A stretch of 64,000 nt of DNA from Dryobates pubescens (GCF_014839835.1 NC_071627.1:17974001-18038000), one strand, 5' to 3'. Positions 51,510 through 63,742 are shown, numbered from the stretch's first letter. A program made the numbers and translations. Notes: generated by a model not told the origin, from the letters alone.

Positions 51510-53300
51510 GGTCTGGAAGTTGCTTTGGCCCGTGGCACACCTGGGGAGCTGCCGGGGGCTCTTCCCCAGGGCCTGCTGGTGGCTGTGTGACTGGCATGCA
51601 CCCTATCCCCAGGGGAGGAAGAGGATTACGGGCTCCAGAATTAGCAGCTGTTTCTCCATTTACCCACAGTATTAAATAATGCCCTCGGCAAATCCCCCAG
51701 CCAGCTGTCGCCCCGCCGTCGCCTACCCCCAGGATAAACCAGGTCCTTCCAGGCTGGGGCACTGGGGCACAGGGTGTTCCTCTCCCCATGGGGCCAAGCC
51801 CCAGCTTGGGGACAGCAGCACCACAGGAGGGTGCAGTACCCAGACACCACAGGGCTCATGACAGGCAGAGCAAAGTGGTGGGATGGAGCCATTCAGTGTT
51901 GGATCCCAGGAGAGGCACAATAGCCCCAGCCTCCAAAGGGTTGATCCAGGCAGTGGAGATAGGCCACAGGCATGGCTGTGCACAGGGCTGGTACGGCTTC
52001 TCCTGTGAGGTATGGTGCCTCAGCACATCCCCTCATCCCACCCCACCCAAGCAAGATAAGGTATCACCAGCATGCATGAGCTGCCTCCTGGGAAGGTAGC
52101 AGGAGGTAGTGCTGAGACTGGAGGTAATGCTGAGGCTGGAGCTTCTCAAAGCCACATCATCTCCTTGCTGCTACACAGGGGAAAGCATCACACTCTGGAG
52201 CAGGTCAGTGTCTGGGCTGTCAGCAGCCAGAGGGGATAGCACAGAACAGGGGTGCAGAGGGACACAGGCCCTTTCTCCAGCAGCCTACCCCAGCCCAGGT
52301 GGGGTGAGGGGCTCATCTCTTCACCATTTGGATTAAATATATTAATTAAGCAGTATCTTTGATTCTTGCATGCTGCAGTTTGGTCCTTGGATCAGGTTTC
52401 CTAGCAGAGAGGTTAGCCTTGTGGTGAACACCGTGAGTCACACACTCTTGGTAAGACATTTTTATTTATAACTCCTGTTGCAAAGCCAAGCCAAACAATA
52501 CAACTACATTCTAACAAAGGGAAGGGGGGAAGCATGGTTGTCCCCCACCCCACTGCTGCTCTGTGCTGCTCTGAGGGGGCAGAGGGGCCAGCCACCAGAG
52601 GAGCCACCCTCCACTACCCCCTGCCCAGAGACCCTGCCAGGGCTGCAGCTGCTAATGCCACACTGCTTTTGTGCATGTTCGTTGTGGGAACATTTCATTT
52701 TTCTCTGCACAGATCTGCACCCAACTTAATGTTAGGGTTCTGCTTTTGATAGGTTAATCACCCACCTTACATCCCAGTTATTAGCATTTCCATGAGCGAG
52801 TTGCCATGGTGCTCTGTGGTTTATCCTGTAACTGTTAGTTACTTATATTTCCTAACAAATATGCCAGAATATCCTCAGCTGGTTTGTGGTTGCTGATCAG
52901 CGTGGAACTCCAGCCTTAGGAGATGGGCAAAACTGCTTAGGCATCGGTTTGGTGATTCCAAGCTGCACATCCACCATTCCTTTCTGACAGCCTCTGACAA
53001 TGTCTAGGGTGCAGGCAGCTCACCCCAAACACCAGCAGCAAGCAGCAGCACAGCCGTGGGGGGCCAGTCTGGGACCCACCACTTGACATAGAGCTGGGAG
53101 GCAGCAGTGTGTTCAGCAAGAAGCACCAAGCTGGTGGAGTGGTGTGCTGGGCATCTTGATGCCTCCCTGGCCTTGCACCCCCCTTCCCAGGGGTGCTGTA
53201 ATACTCAGGAGAAGCCCTTTCAGGCTGCCCAGGGTGCTGGGAGTGGTAACAACTGGGTGGGGACATCAGGGTGGCATAGGCCATGCTGGTAATGGGAACT
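51510..53300. other. Interval between the ARL3-like gene and RGS14
   Basis: About 1.8 kb holding the upstream region of the ARL3-like gene (not strongly CpG-rich) and otherwise no recognised conserved exon. The plus-strand TTTATT at 52461-52466 reads AATAAA on the minus strand, hinting at a minus-strand transcript ending near 52.45 kb. The only sizeable minus frame above it is 52937-53359. Confidence 0.45.
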
Positions 53301-53359
53301 GGGTGGGATGGAGCTGTAGATAAAGGTGGAAACAAGGATACAGATGGGGATGGTGTCAT
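52937..53359 (-). CDS. Unrecognised 140-codon open frame, doubtful
   Basis: A Pro/Ser/Tyr-rich frame with a hydrophobic segment (LCCCLLLVFGVSCL) near the C-terminus. Part of its N-terminus is encoded by the GATG-rich repeat. It lies upstream of a minus-strand AATAAA at 52461-52466. I do not recognise the product and see no conserved domain. It may be a chance frame; a GTGAGC donor-like site follows the hydrophobic segment, so it could also be part of a longer spliced transcript. Confidence 0.15.
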   Translation of the reverse strand: MTPSPSVSLFPPLSTAPSHPVPITSMAYATLMSPPSCYHSQHPGQPERASPEYYSTPGKGGARPGRHQDAQHTTPPAWCFLLNTLLPPSSMSSGGSQTGPPRLCCCLLLVFGVSCLHPRHCQRLSERNGGCAAWNHQTDA

Positions 53360-53520
53360 GGATGTGGACGCAGATGGAAGCAGGGATGGGGACTGGGGTG
53401 CGGATGAAGATAGGGATGGGGATCAGGATGGGGATGTAGATGGGAAGAGGGATGCAGATGGGGATGGTGTAACGGCTGGGGATGCAGATGGAGACAGGGA
53501 TGGGGACCGGGATACGGCGG
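53310..53520. repeat. GATGGG-rich minisatellite upstream of RGS14
   Basis: A degenerate array built on GGGGAT and GCAGATGG hexamers to octamers (for example GATGGGGATGGTGTCATGG, GGGATGGGGATCAGGATGGG, GATGCAGATGGGGATGGTGT) fills about 210 bases ending just before the RGS14 CpG island. Long open frames through it on both strands (DGDGD / IPIPIPI types) are products of the repeat. Confidence 0.8.
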
Positions 53521-53791
53521 GGTCGCGGCGGCTTCTGGCCCGGAGCTGCAGCCTGTGCCCACCGGGGCGGTGCCTGGGCTGGTGGCGGCGGCGGCGCGGG
53601 GCGGGAGGGCGGCTCCGCTCCCCCCGCTGCGGTCTCAGTTCCCAAGGCGACACTTCCTGTGGCAGCCGAAAGCGGTAGTGCCGCGGAGCGCCGGGCCGGG
53701 CCGGGCCGGGAGAGCTGCGCTTCGCCGCCGGCCGGGGATGCTGCGGGGCCGCGGGCCGCGCCGGTAGCGCGCTCGGCCAGGGGTGCCAGAC
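53521..53791 (+). promoter_or_regulatory. RGS14 CpG-island promoter
   Basis: CpG-dense, TATA-less sequence immediately upstream of the RGS14 ATG, including tandem CGGGCC pentamer-type repeats at 53692-53710. It begins where the GATGGG minisatellite ends. Confidence 0.55.
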
Positions 53792-56700
53792 ATGCAGGGC
53801 AAGGCCAAGCTGCTGCTGGTCCACAACGGCCGCATGGTGAGTCCCGGCCGCGCCCGGGGCGCCTGTCCCCGCATCCCGGGGCCGTCCCGCCCATGGCACG
53901 GCGTGGGGCCGAGCACCGGGAAGGCAGAGGGGTGTGGAGCGGGTAATGGCCAGGCAGAGGGATGTATGGCACAGGGCACCGAGCAGGCGGAGAGGTGTGG
54001 AATGGATAACGGGCAGGCAGAGGAACGTGTGGGCCAGGCACCGGGATGGCAGGAGGGTGTGGGGCTGGGTACTGGGCAGGCAGGGGGATGTATAGGGCCG
54101 AGTACCAGACAGGCAGAGGGTGTGGGGCGGGTGACGGACAGATGGGAGATGTGAGGATGCAGGGCAGTAGGGGGCTTGGGCGTCTGAAGCAACAGACATG
54201 CAGCGGAGTATTAGGACAGGCTGTGGTATATGGGGTTGGGTAGCAGGCAGGCAGGAATGTATGGGGCTGGAGTTACAAGCAGGCAGGACTTTGTGGGACT
54301 TGCATCTCACTTTAAGTGCATGGCACTGGGGTCAAGCAATGGTCTAGCAGTGACATATGGGCAGGGGGTAACAGGAGTACCGGCATGTGCGGAGCTGGAT
54401 GGCACAGGCAGGACAGAGCTATGTGGGTGTGGGCAGCAGAAATGGATGGTGAAGATAAAGGAGCTGGCAAGGTAGGTTGGGGTAATGGGCAGGCAGAGCT
54501 GGGATGTGTGGGCCTGGAGTAAGGGGCATGGCAGGGGCATGTGGGGTGGGTTAGCAGAAACAGGCAGCAATGGGACAGTGGGGCTGGGATGGGCACAAGC
54601 AGGGGGTATAGGGCAAGCTGAGGTTGGCAGGGTGAGGGACATTATTCAGCCAGGTTAAGGGCACCACTTCTGTGTGGCCCCAGATGGGTGATGAGAGGCA
54701 GCACCAGGCAGGGTGTGCTTGGCCAGGCTTTGACTACAGAGGCTGTGCCCATCGCCCTGCTTGCTGTGTGTCCTGGGGTATTTCATCCTCATGGCTGGTA
54801 TATGGGGCAGCCCAGGGGGTGGGGGTGCTGCAGGACACCCTGCTCTGCTCTGTCCTTCAGTGATAGCTCTGGCAAGACCTGGTCTCTGTTTTGGGGAATG
54901 TGCCCTCCAGAAGTTCCAAGTCCCAAGGAAGAAGGGAGCAGGCAGTTTGCCTGCCTAGGGTTGTGGTTGTCCTTCCTTCCCTCCCCTCCTCCCCTCCTCT
55001 TCCTGTGCCGGGGAGGTTGCTTCTCTCCTCCCAGGGCAGTGGCAGTGGCAGGGTTACATCTGACAGCATCTGCCCTTTTCCAGTTGCTGGCTTGGCCCCA
55101 GGGCATGGGAGGTGGGAGAAAAGCTGTGCACCCTTTGTAGCACCCCCACTCCTACTTGCTGTCCCTGGGTTGAGACCATCATGGCCTCTCTCAGCCATGG
55201 GGCAGCTGTTCCAGTCACAGCTAACAGCAGAGCAGTGTTCGCTGGTGGCCAGTGTACCTTGCTCCTTGGTTTGGACTGGGCTTGTCCTTATGCTGCCACC
55301 TGTCCGGGTACTGCTCCACCGGGCTGGCAGGCACAGTGTGGCCTCTCTTATCTCTCTTCTCTCCACCCCTACAGGGCCCAGCGGTGTCAGATGGAGGTAA
55401 GGCTACTCTTTGCTCTGGGATGGGAGGCCTGCATCATCTTTTAGGAAAGTGGGAAGCTCAGCCACCCTGGTGACGGGGGTAGGAGCCAGCAGATAGCCAT
55501 GTCCTGTATCGGCACAGGCTGTGCCATGGGTGGGTACACGGCCAGGCTGCCGCAGTGCTGGGCTGAGCCCTCTGCCAGGGACTCACCATACACCCCCATC
55601 CCTCCCTCACAGCCCCATTGTGCCTGTCCCTCCCTTCTGGCTGCTCAGCTGGCATCTTTGGGTACTGGAAGCTGAGGGGCTTCCCAGGGAAAGCAGAACC
55701 TGGGTACCAGCCAGCCCCAGGTTCCCTGAGGGAGTCTGTCTCCATCTGTCTCATTGTGCATCAGTTATCTCAGATGGCCTATCCACCTCCCTCAGCCCTG
55801 CCGCAGGATCCTTCTAGTGCAGGCTACCTGTGGCTGATGTTCTTACCTGCACATGCAGGGTGTGCACAGTTGTGCCATGTTTTGGACAGGAGAAGTGTGG
55901 GGAGCTCAGCAAAGCAGCAGCCTGCTTCCTCCTCTGCTCCTGATGGCTTTTCTGGGAGAGCTCTGCTTTCATACCCTTTCACCTGCAAATGACCCTCTGT
56001 TCCCAGTTGCTCACCAGTTCAAAAGCTGGGGTCTCCCCTGGGAACTTCTGTCTGTTTGACAGAGGGACTCCATTTGAATTCATGGTAACCTTGAGTATCT
56101 CTGAGAGAGGGTTTCCTCAGGGTTGGGTCCTGAGGATGACATTTTCTGTGCCTTCCACATGTAGAAGGTAAGTTCAGGCACCTCTACCCATACTCTGAGC
56201 TTTCCTCCATGCTGTGTGCCTTCTATGTCCCCTTCCCTTCTCGCCTGGGCTGGGTGCTTTCCCCATGCATGGGCTTTGCTCTCCTGGGAGGTGAGTCACA
56301 GATGGAGTCACAGTAACACAACACAGAGGGGAGGACAGGCAGCTCTGGCAGGAAGGGTTGTCACGCCAGAAAGTGCCAGCTTTGGCATAACAGCACTCAG
56401 TTTGCTGAGAGTGCCACTGTGATGCTCCTCTCATTCCTTACCCGAGGGCTCACCATCTCAAACTGAGATGGGGTGGATGAACTTCCTGTAGATACAGAGG
56501 GCTGCTGGCAATACTGGGGGAAACTCAGGCAGCCAGAACTGACCCTTTTTTTCTCTCAGAGTTAAACACTTCCAGGGCCCATGGCAGCAACCACAGTGTG
56601 AACAGCTTGCCGGGACCTCCAACCACCTGCAGCTCCACACAGGGGTCAGTGGTCAGCTGGGCAGAATCCTTCGAAACACTGCTGCAGGACCACGTGGCCG

Positions 56701-59700
56701 TCACCTACTTCACTGTGAGTACCACAGCCCAGACTTTGGTCCCCACTCCCATCTGTTATTGGCAACCAGCTGTCCCACAGCCACGGAACCAGCCAGGCCA
56801 ACAGCTCTCTGCCCTACAGGAGTTCCTCAAGAAGGAGTTCAGCGCTGAAAATGTCTACTTCTGGCAGGCATGCGAGCGCTTCCAGCAGATCCCAGCCAGC
56901 GACACACAGCAGGTACCAGCCTCTGCACAGCTGTGGTGTGGCTGAGCCTGTGTCATGCATCTGCTGGGAGGGACGTGGGCACAGGTGGACATGGCTGTCA
57001 TGCTTGTATGTCCCAGTGTCCCAGCAGACCCCTGTTCTGGGAGGCTGAGAAGGCTGGGGTCTCTCGTGAGGTGAGCCAGGGGCTCCCTACAAGGTAGCAG
57101 TGAGGAGGTTCCCGGTCATGACCTGACCCTCTTGCTTCCCTAGCTGGCCCAGGAGGCACGGCGGATCTATGATGAGTTTCTCTCCAGCCACTCGGTCAGT
57201 CCTGTGAATATTGACAAGCAGGCCTGGATTGGGGAGGACATGCTGGCCACCCCCTCTCCAGACATGTTTCGCATCCAGCAGCTCCAGGTACATACTCCAC
57301 TCAGCCACAGGATGAGGGCCGTGGGACAGCCCCACAGATCTCTTAACATCACTTCTGCCACCATGGGGTCATGCTGGGGGGCAGTGGACAGAGAGAGCTG
57401 CTGGTGGGCAGGGTTCTTAAGCACACAAAGCACACACTCCTCCCCTTTGCAGATCTTTAACCTGATGAAGTTCGACAGCTACACACGCTTTGTGAAATCC
57501 CCACTCTACCAGGCCTGCCTGAGGGCAGAAAGCCAGGGGCAGCCCCTGCCTGACCTGCGTCCCCACTCCCGCAGCAGCAGCCCTCCACCTGACCTCAGCA
57601 AGGTGAGTGGAGTGGGAAGGGAATGATGGGGACCTGTCCCTTACCCACTGCTTGAATCCAACCCAACCCCAGGCTTAGAACAGACAGGGATTCAAGGGAC
57701 CAAGGAAAGGGAAGGGACAGCCTCAGATGTCCCCATGCTGAGATGCTTTTCCATTCATCTCAGAAGTCCAAGCTGAAGTTGGGCAAGTCCCTGCCGCTGG
57801 GTGTGGAGACAGCAGGCAGTGGTGCCAACCACAGCCCCCGTCGGTCGTTCAGGAAGGGAGAGCGGCGGGAGCCCTCCTGGGCAGGTAGGTGCTGTGCTGA
57901 GTGTGGCAAAGGGGCTATGTCACCCCTGGAGGGTGTCCACAGTCCCCACCACTATCCCTCTGTCTGTCCTAGAGGGGCGAGAAGGCAGTGGGAGCGCCAT
58001 GCTGTGGCGGGAGTCTCAGGGCTCACTCAACTCCTCAGCCAGCCTGGACCTGGGCTTCCTCTCCTCGTCGAGCACAACTGCCAGCCCCTGGGCAGAGGTG
58101 AGTCATCACTGCACCAGTCCCATGGCATCACACTGCCACTTGCTGGGCTCACCCCACAGCATCCCTCCTGCAGGGCCATCGGAAGAGCCTGGGAGGCAGC
58201 GAGGCAGAGCTGCCAGGCAAGCCCATGAAGTACTGCTGTGTGTACCTGCCCGATGGCACAGCCTCCCTGGCCTCTGTCCGGCCTGGCCACTCCATCCGGG
58301 ACATGCTGGCAGGCATCTGCGAGAAGCGTGGCTTCAACATTCCTGACATCAAGGTCTTCCTGGTGGGCAATGAGCAGGTAGGGCAGGCAGGGGGAGAGAG
58401 GGATCCTGCCAGCTAGACCATCACAGGCCAGGAGCATCCAGTGCTCTGCTTGGTCTCTCCTAATGGTTTGCTCTTGCAGAAAGCACTGGTACTGGACCAG
58501 GAGTGCTCCGTGTTGGCAGACCAGGAGGTAAAGCTGGAGAACAGGATCAGCTTTGAGTGAGTAAGAGCTTTGGGACTGATGCTGTTGCCCACATGTGTCC
58601 AGTCTGATTCAAACATGACCACCCACAGTGCCCAACCCCCAACCCCCCAGGCAGTCCTGAACACCCCAGCTCTGCCGCTGCCTGTCCTGTCTCTGCTTTC
58701 CTGCAGACAGCCTCTTCTCCCCCCACTGCAGCCTGGAAATCTCCTCCCTCCATAAGACCATCCGCATCACAGCGAAGTCAACCAAGTGCATCCGGGAAGC
58801 ACTGCAGCCTGTGTTGGGGAAGTATGGCATGAGCATGAAGCTGGTGCTACTGCGGCGGGTGAGGACTCACTCCTCAGTGGGCATGGCCCCCACTGCCTTT
58901 CAGGCTTGGGCCAGGGGTTGCTGGGAATGACCAGGTGATGGAGAGCAGTGGTCCACACTGGGGGCAGCCCATGGGCTCACGGAGAGCCACTGGTGTTTGA
59001 GATGGGCTGCACTCAGCGCTGTGGGCTCTGCACTGTGCTTGTGACTTGACAGGGTCTGGCTGGGGAGGTCCACAGCATGGCTGCCTTTGCAGTGAGTGTG
59101 ACACTATCTGGCTCTTCCCATTGCAGCAAGGCGAGATGGCCACCCTGGACCTGGAGAAGCTGGTCAGCACAGTGGCTGCTCAGAAACTTGTCCTGGAAAC
59201 GCCAGCAGGTAAAGTGTCTTCCCTGCCAAGCCATGCATGCAGCCAGTGTTCTCAGAAGGCCAGGCTGCTTTCTGCTGCTCATGGCTCCTGCTCCTCAGGA
59301 TGAGTTCCATCCTGTCACCATCCAGGCTGGGACCAGGGTGCTGGCATGGGGTGCTGAGCATCACTTACCTTGCAGGCATGAGAATGACAGAAAGCTCCGA
59401 GGCTGCAGCTGCTCCCTCCCCTCTCCAGAGTGAGGTGAGCTCAAGATCCAACCACCCCAGTGAGAGATTATCCCACAGCTGCTGCCATGGCCTGTGGGGA
59501 AGATGTGCCCTTGCTACAACGCTGGCAGATGCTGAGGGTCTGGGCAGTGTGTGCCGAGGTGGGAGCCAGGCTGCAGGAGGGTGATGGGAATGTGGTTTGG
59601 GGGAGCGATGCCTCCTTGCCTCCTTGCCCCATTGCTGAGGCCATGGCTGCTCATCGCAGGAGGGAAGCCCAACAGAAGCAGAACCTGACACACTGTGGGA

Positions 59701-60200
59701 GATGCCCTCCTCCTCTTCCCGGCCCCGGTCTTCAGCTGCCATGAACCTGAACCGCCGTACATATGACCTGGAAGGTGAGACCTAGCATGTCTGAAACCTG
59801 AGGGGATGGGGCAAAACGCTGGATGAGGGCCACAGGGCCTCCATTCTGCAGGGAGAAGGTGAAGGTGCTGAGCTTGGGACATGTTCAGGGTCACATCAGG
59901 TGGAGGGGTGTTAGGACAGGAGCCTGAGTGCTGGGCTCAGGTGCATGACCTGCATTTCCCACAGGGCTGGTGGAGCTGCTGAATCGTGCCCAGAGCTGCC
60001 GGGCCAATGACCAGCGTGGACTGCTCTCCAAGGAGGACCTAGTCCTACCTGACTTCCTCCAGCTCCCTGAGCAGGCTGACAGCACCTGCGAGGGGTCAGA
60101 TCAGCCCCATGCCCCTCACCCAGGCTCTGAGGGAAATGGCCATCCTCAGCCCACAGAGCCCACACCAGCTCAGCCTCTGGTCGACCATGAGCTCCGATGA
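53792..60200 (+). CDS. RGS14: RGS14, regulator of G-protein signalling 14
   Basis: Scaffold and GTPase-activating protein for Gi/o alpha subunits that also binds RAS/RAP and inactive Gi. Exons: 53792-53836, 55375-55396, 56560-56714, 56820-56912, 57144-57287, 57453-57602, 57764-57884, 57973-58097, 58174-58377, 58480-58556, 58732-58858, 59127-59208, 59376-59434, 59660-59774 and 59965-60200, giving 584 residues (human 566) with consistent phases. The RGS domain is at about 55-175 ([54 protein letters not shown]). The [15 protein letters not shown] linker leads to tandem RAS-binding domains at about 304-375 ([20 protein letters not shown]) and about 377-447. The GoLoco motif is at about 507-529 ([20 protein letters not shown]). 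The tail ends [11 protein letters not shown]. Exon 2 is only 22 nt but is required to keep frame. Confidence 0.96.
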
Positions 60201-61510
60201 GTCCTGCTGCACATCTGCACCCTGTGCGTGGTACCCCCAGGCCATGCCAGGGTTCAACACAGGGCCCAGACAGCCCCTGCCCTGCACTGCCGACACCGCC
60301 TGGACCGCAGATTCGTCCACATCCTGTCCCAAACTGTTGTGTCGTGTCACTGTGAGTGATTGAGCAGCTGCCATGCCCCTCGATGGGCTCACATCCTGGT
60401 GCACATCAAGGGAATCCTCTACATAGTTTGAACTCTCGTTGCAAAGCACTTTGCAGCATCCCACACATGCCTGGCACTGTCCTGCCCAGTGCCTCTGCCT
60501 GCTCTGCTTGCAGCAGAGCTCTCTGCCCAGCAAATCATGCCTGGGCCAGGCTGGCACAGTTCCGCTGACTGCTGAGGTGAGCAATGCACCCTTTCTGACT
60601 GACAGGTGTGCAGGATAGAGAGGGTGGATGAGGTGGGAAGGCAGGCTCCAGCCCTGAACCCTGATGCTGTGGGCAGGCAGGGTCAGGAGAATGTGTGTTT
60701 GGAGCTGAGGGCCAGATTTAGTCCATGTTAGTGATACGTGGTCTACCCTTCCCAGGGAAGGGTGAGCACAGCCCTGCCAGCCTGTGCCCTGAGCAAGTTG
60801 TTACCAGCTGCCTTGAGTGAGTGGGGCTGGGCCTGATCCTGCCACAATAGCACTGCCACTATGGAACAGGGCACATGGGTCCTGCCCCAAGCAGGCAGAG
60901 GCAGAGCCAGCAGGTTGTGCCAAAGAAGCCTTCCTTCTCCTGCTTGGGCAGCTTCTGAGGTAACTTCAGGAGCAGATTCCCCTAGGTTCCCTGCCTCAGC
61001 CCAGATGGGACTGCAGGTGCTCGGTCCTCAAGGTCAGGCCTGGCTGCTTTCAGAGGAATGCAGCACCTTGGGTGCTGAGCATCTCAGCTCAGTCTGTGGT
61101 TACCAGCATGTGCATAGCCTGGCATCCCTGCTTGCAGCTGTGCCAGTCTGTAACTTTGAGTCCAGCTCTTGCCAGACCTGGGCATTCCCTGCAGGTATCC
61201 ATCCCCAGCAGCCCATGCTGCTGGTCCCAGAGCCAGTCTGCAATGGAGACAGCCCCCTGATAGCAGCCAGGAGATCCCTCCATCATCTGTGTGTGCTGTG
61301 GCCCTTCCTGGCTGTACCCTGGGTCACTGCTGCATCACCACTGCCCTGGGGTTTGCCCAGGGACAGGGGGCATGGCCACCCAGCCCCATGCCGCTGCAGC
61401 CAGCTGCAGCCCTACAGCCACAGTCAGAGCTCCCCTGTGTCTCTGTGGTGCTGCAAAGTCCCTTCTGTGGTGTGAAACCGGGGGAAATAAAGAGCATTGC
61501 CTGGATGCAT
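60201..61510 (+). other. RGS14: RGS14 3' UTR with poly(A) signal at 61487-61492
   Basis: AATAAA at 61487-61492 is the first canonical signal after the RGS14 stop. The implied 3' UTR is about 1.3 kb. No other coding exon is recognised in this span. Confidence 0.55.
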
Positions 61511-62900
61511 GTCCCTCTCCTTCCTCTGCCATCAAGGCCAGATGGTGCTTTTCCCAGCAGCAATGTTCCCTCAGCCCGTCCATACACCACAGAGCACCCC
61601 TGGGGCCAAGGCAGGGCTGGAGCCAGCCCTTGGCTCCAGTGCCACCCTGACCGACATCAAGGGGCACTGCCAGGAGCTTGTTTTCCCAGCACTGATGATG
61701 GTGTAGGGGAAGCTGCGGGGCCAGCACGGCCAAGGACTTCAGCCCTGACCCTGTCAATGAGTGATAGCTGGGGCTGCCAGGGCCTCACTGGGTTAATGAT
61801 TGTGGGGGCAGCTGGCCAAGAGCCCTCAGTCATGGGGCAAATGCGGACACCAGCCACCTGCCCACCACAACCTGGCACAGTGCTCTGTTGGTGCCACTAG
61901 CTGCACCCTCTGGCCAGAAGAGTCCCCAGGACATATCATCTGCTGTGGCACCTCCTGGGCATTAAGCTCCATTGGTTTGTGACTCAGAGGAGGCTCAGTA
62001 ATGCTCCAGTAGTGGCAGGGATGCCCCCAGGTTGTCCTCAAGCACCCTGGGGCACCCAAGGGATCTCCCCTGTCTCCATACCATTGCAGATGGCTTGTCC
62101 ATGGTGTTGGATCCTGGGAGCACTCGATCCCAGAGGGTTGGGGATGTGGCAGCCACATGGTTCATCAGTGCTAGCTCCCAACAGGCACCAAGGCTGGAGA
62201 GGCCTTTGACCCCTGTATCTCCCCTGGGCAGATGCCCAGGCACCTTGTGGGTGGACGGAAACTTGGCTGGGGGTGCACGAACAGCAGGTAATGATAAATG
62301 GCACTGAGGAGATGGTGATGGAATGCTGACGTTGCTCCACTCCTGCCCATCCTGGCATCGTGCATGCTGGTAAGATGTGGGCTTTTGTCCCATGAAGCCC
62401 TCACAGCACTGCCAGCTGCTCTGTGCTGAGTTGCTGACATGGGTAAGGCCAGACCATATGCCACCATCACTACCAGTGACAGGACACAGACTGCACTGAT
62501 GCCGACATAACCCACTACCAATGCTCCAGTGGTGAGGATGGTGCATGCCCTGGGCAGAGCCAAGCTCCTCATGGCCAATGCTTAGATGGCTCCAGGGATG
62601 GTGGATATGTGCATGGCCTAATCCCCAGTCTGAGACACCATGAAGGCATCAGTATGGCGCCCTCCTCCTCCTCCTCCTCCTCTCATGCAGGGGATGAAGG
62701 ACCTGGCACCAAGTGATGGATAGCTGAGGCTGCTCTGGCATCACCCCTTGGGCACTTGGCTCCAGCACTGTCCCTGCTTTGCTTTGCACCCCACTGACTG
62801 CCACTTAGCCAGGGGCGATGCCAAGCTTCGGCAGGTAGGGATGTATGCAGGGAGCATTGTACCCCAGGGCACGTGCCCCAGCCCACCCCAGAGCCACAGC
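61511..62900. other. RGS14-SLC34A1 intergenic interval
   Basis: About 1.4 kb without recognised exons. GTTAATGATTGTG at 61792-61804 resembles an HNF1 site (GTTAATNATTAAC), matching the left half-site well and the right poorly. A short CTC microsatellite lies at about 62660-62681. Confidence 0.45.
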
Positions 62901-62919
62901 TGACATGGGACGTCAGGAG

Positions 62920-62932
62920 GTTACCCATTAAC
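62920..62932 (+). promoter_or_regulatory. HNF1-like site in the SLC34A1 proximal promoter
   Basis: GTTACCCATTAAC matches the HNF1 consensus GTTAATNATTAAC at all but two specified positions. It lies about 85 bases upstream of the TATA box, a typical place for HNF1 in kidney and liver promoters. SLC34A1 is a renal proximal-tubule gene, so the site fits the expected expression. Confidence 0.6.
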
Positions 62933-63016
62933 TGCAGGAATGTCTGGGGAGGAGGTGAGCATGGAGTGGAGGTGAGGGGCAATGCGAGGCTCCTTAGACT
63001 TTGCTCTTGGTGTGAA

Positions 63017-63023
63017 TATAAAG
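63017..63023 (+). promoter_or_regulatory. SLC34A1 TATA box
   Basis: TATAAAG in the context GTGAATATAAAGGGCC. A start 28-32 bases downstream (about 63047) would give an untranslated exon ending at the strong donor CAG|GTGAGC at 63114/63115, which would splice to the acceptor before 63308. Confidence 0.65.
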
Positions 63024-63046
63024 GGCCACAGTGCCCCATGGGCCAC

Positions 63047-63114
63047 TTCGCTGGAGGGAGGTGAGGATGTGGCATGAAGACATAGAGCTGTCCTGAGTAC
63101 CTGGCCAGCCCCAG
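63047..63114 (+). other. SLC34A1: Inferred untranslated first exon of SLC34A1
   Basis: Bounded by the TATA-predicted start and a CAG|GTGAGC donor. The next exon begins at 63308 after the acceptor CCCCAACAG, leaving five untranslated bases before the ATG. As I recall, mammalian SLC34A1 also has a non-coding exon 1. Confidence 0.45.
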
Positions 63115-63312
63115 GTGAGCAGGGTCCTGGGCTCGCTAGGGGGGCATGGTGGTGGTTGGGCCACCACCCAGGGGACCATTGGGTGATGGAGTGGTGCTCC
63201 TTAGTGGTGCCAGCACCACAGGGATCCAGGGGGCCAACGGTTGTTAGTGCAGTGCAGCTGTGGCTTTGCCATGGTGACACACAGCCACCTCTGCCCAGCC
63301 CCAACAGGAGTG

Positions 63313-63742
63313 ATGCTGCCCTACCGGAGAGAGAGCCCAGCCCTGCCCCGCTGCCCAGTGCGGGGAGGAAGGGTGGTGCATGGGCCCCAGTTTGCCTACT
63401 GCCCCAGCCCGCAAGGTAGGTGTCCCCTGTCCTCCTCTTCCTTGCTCTGCTGACCAGCTCTGCTTCTGGCCAGACGCCGGCCCAGATGGTGCCCGGCCCT
63501 CCTCTGCAGGGCGGTCCCTGCAAGGATGGGGCTGTAACACAGGTGCCTGCTCTCCCCAGCTCTGCACCGGCTGCCGGGTGCCCACACCTGCCCCTTCACC
63601 GTCAGTGCAGTGCCTTGCCCTGACCATGGCTACCCCTGCCCTGGCTCCCCAGGGCGCCTGGGTGAGGGCAGGGAGCGGTATGAGCTGGATGCATTGCCCT
63701 GGCAAGGGCCCCGGCTGGGCTTGGAGGAGCTGCAGAAGCCAG
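63313..63742 (+). CDS. SLC34A1: SLC34A1 (NaPi-IIa) sodium-phosphate cotransporter, N-terminal coding exons only
   Basis: Apical sodium-dependent phosphate transporter of the renal proximal tubule. Two coding exons are visible, 63313-63415 and 63560-63742, encoding the first 95 residues. They begin MLPYRRESPALPRCPVRGGR and continue with FAYCPSPQ, ALHRLPGAHT and LGLEELQKPG. Human SLC34A1 starts [20 protein letters not shown], then FAYVPSPQVLHRIPG and LALEEEQKPE, so the correspondence covers both exons and their junction. This is the cytoplasmic N-terminus; the membrane domains lie beyond the right edge. The exon following 63742 is not identified in the remaining 258 bases. Position next to RGS14 matches the conserved vertebrate order. 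Confidence 0.9.
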
